A DNA stretch of 64,000 bases from Symbiodinium sp. CCMP2592 (taxonomy: Eukaryota > Sar > Dinophyceae > Suessiales > Symbiodiniaceae): assembly GCA_905221615.1 (NCBI GenBank), contig CAJNDT010000491.1, positions 62,001-126,000 of the forward strand, read 5' to 3'. Shown in pieces: positions 57,605-64,000 of the stretch. Both the position numbers and the translations under genes were made by a program. Under the pieces are notes generated by a model, which had not been told where the DNA came from, ran no database searches, and saw only the letters and a list, made by a program, of their open reading frames with translations. Numbering within the stretch: position 1 is the stretch's first letter; each line of letters starts with the position of its first letter.

Positions 57605-59145
57605 CGCAGGAAGGCCCTCCCCCCTCATTTTGAGGAAGCCTCAACCCTAAACCCATCGCGCGCCAGATCGGTCTCGGATGTGTTGGCGCGCTTCATCTCA
57701 GCAGAATTGCTGTGGCCTTGTGACTTTGGCAGCTGCGGGAGGCGGAAGTTCATGAAACATTTGGGCTTCGGGCGTGGAGTTCTCGCTTAGGGCAGCTGAG
57801 GGCCTTGATTTTGGGGTTTGGTGGGGGGTTCTGGCTCCAGAGAGACATCTGGGGCTTCCAAGCATCACGTCCTACATTGCCCTACATCAAGACTGGCCAC
57901 TGAGAACCCCTAAACCCTAAACCCCTAAACCCTAAACCCTACTGGCCACTGAGAACCTAAACCCTAAACCCTACATCAAAGCTGTCCACTGGTCCCCCGA
58001 GACTTCTCTACACGACAGACCAAAGCACTCCGACCACAAACTCCCAAAACTCAAACCCCTCATAAAACTCTCTATAAACGAACAATAAGAAACTTTTGAA
58101 GCCTCGTAGAAGCATCATGAGCAGACGTAGACAGCCGGTAGAAAAACAACTTTTTTGGATTGAGGCCCTCAACCCCAAACCCCTAAACCCTAAACCCGTG
58201 CCTAAACCCTAAACCCGTAAACCCCTAAACCCGACACCCCCTTTCGAACCCCCAAAACCATGGAGTTTAGGCCTTGGCTGGCATTCCGCTCCGGGTTGCG
58301 CTCGTAGACTTCCGACACGGGCACTTCGGCCTGAGCTTGGAATCTGGAGTCTTTTAGGGGTTTAGGGTTTAGGGTTTAAGGTGGTTTAAGGTTCAGGTTT
58401 TTTTAAGTGCAACGGCTCTTTCTGCTCCGCATGAGAGTAAGTCGAGCCCGCCACAAGGGCCTACACTGAAATACAAAGGATCCCACTCAGACGTCATCCA
58501 CACCGAGGGTTTAGGGTGCAGTGTTTAGGGCTTTAAAGAAAGTAGGCTTTATAGGGCTTCGGGGAGGGGGGCCCTTTGTTTAAAGAACTCTTGAATTTAA
58601 GCTCGAAAAAGGGCTTTATCAGGCATGATTTTGACGGCTCCTGCTTATGGGCTTGGGAGGCTTGGGTTTGGGGACCCTTCATTTCGACTCTATGGCAGTG
58701 AATTCTGTATGAAATTGAAACCTGGCCCTAAAACCTCACAACCCTAAACCCTAAACCCTTAAAGAATTCGACTCGATTCCGAAGCCCGCCTGCAGCTCGA
58801 CCTCGGCAGTATAAGCTTCCGTCGAACTTGCGGACCCTGCATTGGCCTCGCCAGAGGAGGCCTAGGGGTTCTGGGTTCGGGTGCTGTGGGGCTTTGCAGT
58901 TTCAGCTTTAGGAGCTATAGCGGTTGGGCCGTAGGAGGTTGAAGGTTTTAGGTCTCCATGTGAAAGTAGAGGTTTTCGGTTAATCCCAATAAGGGAAAAT
59001 ACAAAGAGTCCTAAAGGCCTATCAACTACAGGTATACCTAGTATGATCTTACAGGGCTGAAGGCCTTCTCCACCAGTGTTAGATCAATGTGCGCGGGCTC
59101 ACGTCTCGGCGTATATTGGATCTTTCGAGTCTAGAGGTAATCAAC
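57605..59145. other. non-coding stretch
   Basis: CCCTAAACCC runs at 57906-57975 and 58165-58235, TTTAGGG at 58355, and unique islands without assignable genes. Confidence 0.45.
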
Positions 59146-59209
59146 CAAACCAGCCATGCACAAACTTCCCGCGGTCTACAAGGCCCCCGACTCCCGGAAA
59201 GTATAGGTG
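59146..59209 (-). other. candidate internal exon
   Basis: Between acceptor GGGGTTGCAG and donor TTTG|GTTGAT the minus strand encodes HLYFPGVGGLVDRGKFVHGW. Length is 64 nt (21 codons plus one base). No domain is recognised. Confidence 0.4.
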
Positions 59210-59773
59210 CTGCAACCCCATCAATAGGAGCCTGGGTTCAGGTTTGATCCAGCTGTAAGCCCCGGGGGCCCCCAGTGGCAATCTCAATTGATGCAACGTT
59301 CGAAATGTAATCCCAAACCCTAAACCATAAACCCCCAACCTACATTGTAGGGTGTTCGGGCTTCTTTGGGCCCAACCTCTAGGCCACAACCTGCGCCCCC
59401 AAATCCCACAAGAAATTCAGTCCTCCGACAGAGCGTCGAAGCCAGAAAGTCGCAAGGCCCTGATCCTAAACCTTGAAACCCTAAAACCCTAAAACTCTGA
59501 ACCTCAAACCCCAAACGCTAAACCTCTACACCCTAAGACCCTAAACCCCAAATCTCTAGACCCTGAAACCTTGAACCCGAAACCCTCGTAGCATCCTGCA
59601 GAAAGCCCCTGAACTCTTCAGCGGATGTCCTTTGGGCTGCGATGCGCCAGCTCGATACCATCCTCACAGAGCAAAGCCCGGGGGTGGGATGAGGGCTTCA
59701 TGATTAGAAAAGGGCTCCTTTAAACGGGGCCTATACGGGATTCTACAAGGGATCTATAAATTACTGTAGTGCA

Positions 59774-59833
59774 GGGGCCTTAATAATTAGACTAGGATTT
59801 CGGGGCTCATTTTACTATAATTATCAAACAGGG
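59774..59833. mobile_element. family C copy 8, left part only
   Basis: AGGGGCCTTAATAATTAGAC then GATTTCGGGGCTCATTTTAC; the right half is gone. Confidence 0.65.
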
Positions 59834-60205
59834 AACTATGTTCAAGGTTGAGAGTAACGTTCATAGGGCTTTCAAGGCTTGTCGGCATTTCGGGGTCTAT
59901 AAGGATTTTGGTGCTTTCCCATGGCTGATTGGTGCTTTCAGGGTGGTTTGTAGTGCTTGTAAGGTTTACAGGTATTTGTAGGCTTGGGGGGTTTTGGCTT
60001 TGTAGGGGTTTCAGTGCTTTATAGGGGTTCTAGGGTGTATAAGGATTTGGGGGTTTTCGGAGTTGAACAGTGTTTGGGCTGTTTGGGGTTCAGGGTTAAA
60101 GAGTTTATATAGCACTTCAGCAGCTGAGTCGTGTGGGGCTTATCGGGTGTACGGTTTGGGGTCTAGGTTGCTGCGGAGGTTCGGATTTTAGGTTGAAGAG
60201 CTCAC

Positions 60206-60290
60206 ACCTGGACCCCCAAAGTATGTAGAATAATGGCCTTTTATAGGTATTGGACCATTATTTTACCTACTTTGGGGGGTTTAGGCAGGT
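60206..60290. mobile_element. palindromic element, family Q
   Basis: CCTGGACCCCCAAAGTATGT on the left, TACTTTGGGGGGTTTAGG on the right, AATAATGG / CCATTATT inner pairs. Confidence 0.7.
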
Positions 60291-61070
60291 TAAATTGAGG
60301 CGCTTGGTTTTCGATGTTTCCTTCTGGAGCTTGCTCTCGCTTGGCTTTGCCTGGGGCTTTCGGCATTTGGGAGCTGCGGTCTAAGGCAACTTAGGGCACG
60401 GGACATTGGGACATCTTGGTCTCCAATGCTTCCTGATACGAGCACGTTTAATGTATGTCTTCGGGCCTCAACTCATGTCAACGTTATTTGAACCACTCTC
60501 GTCCGCGTGTTTTCTCCTGAGGCCGAACATTATTGAAAGCTAGATTTGCTCTAGCGAGACACAGCCTTATATTATTCCAAAGCAAGCTCAACAGTAACCC
60601 TCAAAGTAACCGCGTTGGTAACCCCTTAAAGCCTTTATCGCAAGAATTAGAATCTACAGTTCCCGTGGCTGGCCTCGGTATTTTGCCTCTTCCGTGGGTC
60701 CGGCACCGTGGCCTGAACTTGGTGTTTGGGGTCTAGGGCTCGTGGCCTGAAACCGACGAAAAGGGGCAGGGTTTAGGGTCGAAGGATTCGGGGTTTGGGG
60801 GTTTGGAGGCTCTGGAGCAAGGGGCTTCTAGTTCTTCTCCTCTTGCGAAATAGGATGCGTTGTCTTGTCTGTGCAGCCTTTCCTTTTTGAAACTGATATT
60901 CTCTTGGCGCTCTTATTCTCCGGAAGATTTTCCCGGGGAGTGAAACCTTGACACCGAGTTTAAACCCTCATATGTAGATGAAAACCCTGAACCCTGCGAT
61001 TCTGTTTCTTGGACCGGCCTCGTTTTGATCTCAGTCGCGAGGTGTGATCCGGGTGCACGGAACCCTAAAC

Positions 61071-61170
61071 TATACTGAACTTAGAACCCTAGCAACAATT
61101 ACAATTTTAGCTGTTTCTTAGGGATTATAATAACCCAAAATTAACAATTATTTCTTAGGTACCCCTAAGC
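61071..61170. mobile_element. family I copy 3
   Basis: TATACTGAACTTAGAACCCT, AATTTTAGCTGTTTCTTAGG, and TTTCTTAGGTACCCCTAAG. Confidence 0.85.
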
Positions 61171-61278
61171 TCAGGGCGTATAAGACAGGAAGGTGAACGT
61201 GTTGGGGTTGAAGATCTAGGGTTTAAGGTGTTCCGCAGGATTTAGAGTCCCGGGCCTTTAAGGTTTCAGGGTTCCGGA

Positions 61279-61364
61279 TAGCATAGGGTTTTGGGGCCCA
61301 GTATACTATAAGTGTAGTAAGGGACCCCCCCAAAACAGCATTGGTGCTTATTTAGGCCCCGAAA
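61279..61364. mobile_element. family C copy 9
   Basis: GCATAGGGTTTTGGGGCCCA and TTATTTAGGCCCCGAAAT; the left terminal arm is altered. Confidence 0.7.
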
Positions 61365-61507
61365 TTAGGTTTTAGGGGTTGCGGGCTTACAAGGGGTCAA
61401 GGGTTGCAAGGACGAAATCCCAGAGGTGCAATCAAGCTCTGACTCTTTGGCGGCCCTGCGGCCCAAAGGAGGATAGCGAAGAAGATGGCAGGATACGCCA
61501 CCTGAGC

Positions 61508-61616
61508 AACCCCTTAAGGGTCCAAAGGGCCCAATTAGGTACTGGGGTTTAGGATAGTAGTTATGCAGGTTACAATCTTGGAGAGTATATGATAATTAGG
61601 TACTTGGACCCTTAGG
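61508..61616. mobile_element. palindromic element, family K copy 3
   Basis: AGGGTCCAAAGGGCCCAATT at the left and AATTAGGTACTTGGACCCTT at the right. Confidence 0.7.
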
Positions 61617-63061
61617 GAACTGTCAGTCAAGAGCTCAAACAAATGCTGCACCGCCACCAGCAGTAACTGTGGGTTGCGCTGCGCTGGAAGCGAAACGGAG
61701 CGTGCTTGGGAGGACGACAAGCCCTTGAAGACGTGAAGAAGGTTTATAGTCAGGGTCTAGGGTTTAGGTCTTAGGGTTGGGCTGTAGGGCTTCATCGTTT
61801 AAAGCCTAAACCGACCCTTAGCCCAAGGTTTCGGAGCCGCAAGCGTGGAGAGATGTTTAGAGCATAGTCGAGCGTTGAGAAGTTCTGGCAATACAGGCTG
61901 CCGAATTTAAACCTTTTGCGAGGCTCCGATGTACCTCAGCTGAGTGCCCTACAACCCTACACCCTAAACCCCCAGTGAGGGTGCCTTAAGAGGATTATTC
62001 CTCAAGTCTCTGCCCTCTGTCGACCGACCGCCGACGTCCCAAACCGCCGAAAGCCTTAAATCGTAAACCCTGAACAAAAACAACCAAACCTCAAACCCTA
62101 AACCCGACTTCAACCCCGAAACCCTCCTGAGACACTGTAGAGCCCTATAAGCTATAGAAAACCCGACATCCAAAAGTGGGAACCTTGAACCTCCACAACT
62201 GAAGCTGCGTATCCAGCTCGTCTATGGTTCCTTTTCAGCAAACCTGGCACAGAACTTTTTGGACGACCATACGAACATGCAGATGCATGCAGAATTTAGA
62301 TTTTGGGGCTTCCGAATCACGCACCCTGGCCTCCTACACTCCTAAACTTTACACTTTAAACCCTGGAAGCCCCTTCATCGCCGGATCAGAATAAACACCT
62401 GCAGCCGAACAAAGTATCCTAATACCCAGTTCATCACAAAACCTACACACCAAATAGGAAACTAAATCCGAGTACCCACCTTATCAAAATCTCAAGACCT
62501 ACGGGTCTATGAAACCGAAGGACCAACTTGCAGAAAACCCCAAATCCTAACACCTGTTTCGTTGCAAAAGAAAGAAAAACTGCTGAAGCCGGGGATCCTG
62601 TTTCCTACAATCACACAACCTGAGCCAAGTACGTAGTAAGACCCATACCCACTTAAGAGTCAGCCCTCAACTTTGAACCCTAAACCTTCAGCCAAAGCCG
62701 CGGCGACGAAGGGCACTCGCCAGCCCAAGCGAGGCCCGAGAAACCCGGCGAGAAGTTGACCTTTAGAAGCCCGTCGAACCGTGCTCCAACGGCAGGGATT
62801 TAGAGCCTCTCGTAGTTCGGGCTCAAAGGGGTGTCAAGGGCAGGACTTCGGGTCGAGTGTGTAGAGTGTAGGACATCGGATAGAGTAATAGTACTTATAA
62901 TTGTTATAGTAATAGTAGTAGTTATAGTAACGATAGTGTTGGTGAGGTGGTAGATGCGGGGCTAGAGTAGGGGTTAAGGGTGCAGGGCTGCAAATCTACG
63001 GCAGGGGTTTTTGCTCGTGAACACAGCATCCTTGACAATTGGCTTGGGAACTTGAAGCATG
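61617..63061. other. non-coding stretch
   Basis: Unique sequence with CCCTAAA motifs. TAGTAATAGTAGTAGTTATAG simple sequence lies near 62886-62930. A GC-rich island at 62700-62830 is open on both strands without other support. Confidence 0.4.
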
Positions 63062-63122
63062 TGGGTAGTTGTCAAAATTAGGGTCCCTTTTTGGGTACCC
63101 TAAATATTAGCTGCCCTATTAT
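63062..63122. mobile_element. family A copy 6, left part
   Basis: GTGGGTAGTTGTCAAAATTA then GGGTACCCTAAATATTAG; ends before the right arm. Confidence 0.75.
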
Positions 63123-63219
63123 AATCGTGCAATCTGCCTGAAACCTGAGAAACCGCAAACCTAAACACTAAACCCCTAAAGCCTTACACCTTTATGAAAG
63201 CATAAAGCCTTACACCCAA

Positions 63220-63255
63220 ACCCTAAACCCTAAACCCTAAACCCTAAACCCTGAA
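63220..63255 (-). repeat. CCCTAAA tract
   Basis: Five CCCTAAA units. Confidence 0.9.
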
Positions 63256-63415
63256 GCCCTTAACCCCTTCAGCCCGGAACCCTAAACCCCTAACTACACA
63301 GAACAAAGGAGCCAAGAGACTGACTCGAAATCCTACACCCACCCGAACCCCCAGGTCCCTGCCCTGAATAATCGCGCCTGACATGCATATTTTCTGCAAA
63401 ACCCAACGTCCTCAA

Positions 63416-63519
63416 TCGGAGGTCTCAAAAGGTGGGTAGGATTAAGGATCCCTCATAATATAAGGACTCTTATTTGGGAATATCCCACCTACCTTCATCC
63501 CACCTTTTGAGGCCTCCGA
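63416..63519. mobile_element. palindromic element, family P
   Basis: TCGGAGGTCTCAAAAGGTGG on the left pairs with CACCTTTTGAGGCCTCCGA on the right; inner GGTAGG / CCTACC arms also pair. Confidence 0.8.
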
Positions 63520-63739
63520 CCCAAGCCTGAGCCCAAAATCCAATGCGCCAGACTTTCTCTCAGATCCCCATGGTCCCCTAAAAAATACATCAAACTTTAT
63601 TTATCCTATAAACCACTCTGAATTCCTATTCGGCCACTGAAAACTATATCAAACTCTATCCTTATAAACCACTCTGGATTCCTGTTCGACCATTGCATAG
63701 AATTCATCTAATCAAAACAAACCCATTCCAGCTGGTCGG

Positions 63740-63780
63740 GAGCCTGTTGCTACCCCCACGGAGGTGGCGACCCCCATGGC
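63740..63780 (-). other. candidate exon near the right edge
   Basis: After TTCAGCTTCTCAG the minus strand reads AMGVATSVG to a possible GGG|GTAGCA donor. It is very short and only suggestive. Confidence 0.2.
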
Positions 63781-64000
63781 CTGAGAAGCTGAAGGCTTCA
63801 ATCGAACGAAAGCGGCGCGGGTGCAGCGGTTTAGGGGTTTAAGGCTGAGGGTTCAGTGTTTAAGGGTTTAGGGCTTAGGGTTTAGGGATTTAGATTTAGG
63901 AGTTTAGGGCTTAGGTTAAGATTTGAGATTTCTGCTTACATTTATGTTGAGTCGCGCCGCCCCCGCTGAGGACCTAGCGTCAACGCTACTACAAGGGTTT

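Noticed and set aside
1-64000. Plant genome as source
   Set aside because: The TTTAGGG motif would fit, but CCCH-finger Gag, the very short introns, the GC donor and the lack of any plant-type gene favour a dinoflagellate. Not excluded by sequence alone.

Overview
The window looks like nuclear DNA of a dinoflagellate, most likely of the Symbiodiniaceae type. Three observations support this. First, there is a large Ty1/copia-type retroelement whose Gag carries CCCH zinc fingers. Second, non-coding DNA from about 14 kb to the right edge is saturated with short TTTAGGG/CCCTAAA runs in both orientations. Third, there is at least one very intron-rich gene with small exons and GT-AG or GC-AG introns. 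Plants also have TTTAGGG telomeres, so the assignment is an inference.

Layout. Positions 1-11166 (minus strand) hold a copia-like LTR retrotransposon cut by the left edge: a candidate 5' LTR and primer-binding site, a 1553-codon Gag-protease frame, and a 2004-codon integrase/reverse transcriptase/RNase H frame that is still open at base 1. The pol frame is offset by -1 from gag and overlaps its end by 37 nt. Pol continues about 715 residues past RNase H. Next to the element lie trinucleotide microsatellites (11.16-11.78 kb).

Positions 12246-15099 (minus strand) contain the 3' part of a split gene. I could thread 13 small exons with 12 phase-compatible introns into one stop-free reading frame of about 450 codons ending in TAG. 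I do not recognise the product. Further exon-like islands lie at intervals to the right, mostly on the minus strand. They are weakly supported one by one.

From about 14 kb to 64 kb the DNA is mainly introns or intergenic sequence. It carries telomere-like repeats, microsatellites and many roughly 80-130 bp palindromic elements with terminal inverted repeats. I sorted these into at least sixteen families (A-R below), most present two to nine times. One copy has a paralogous empty site in the window. One family has a 1.3 kb member carrying an internal tandem array. No convincing rRNA, tRNA, CRISPR or prokaryotic operon was seen.
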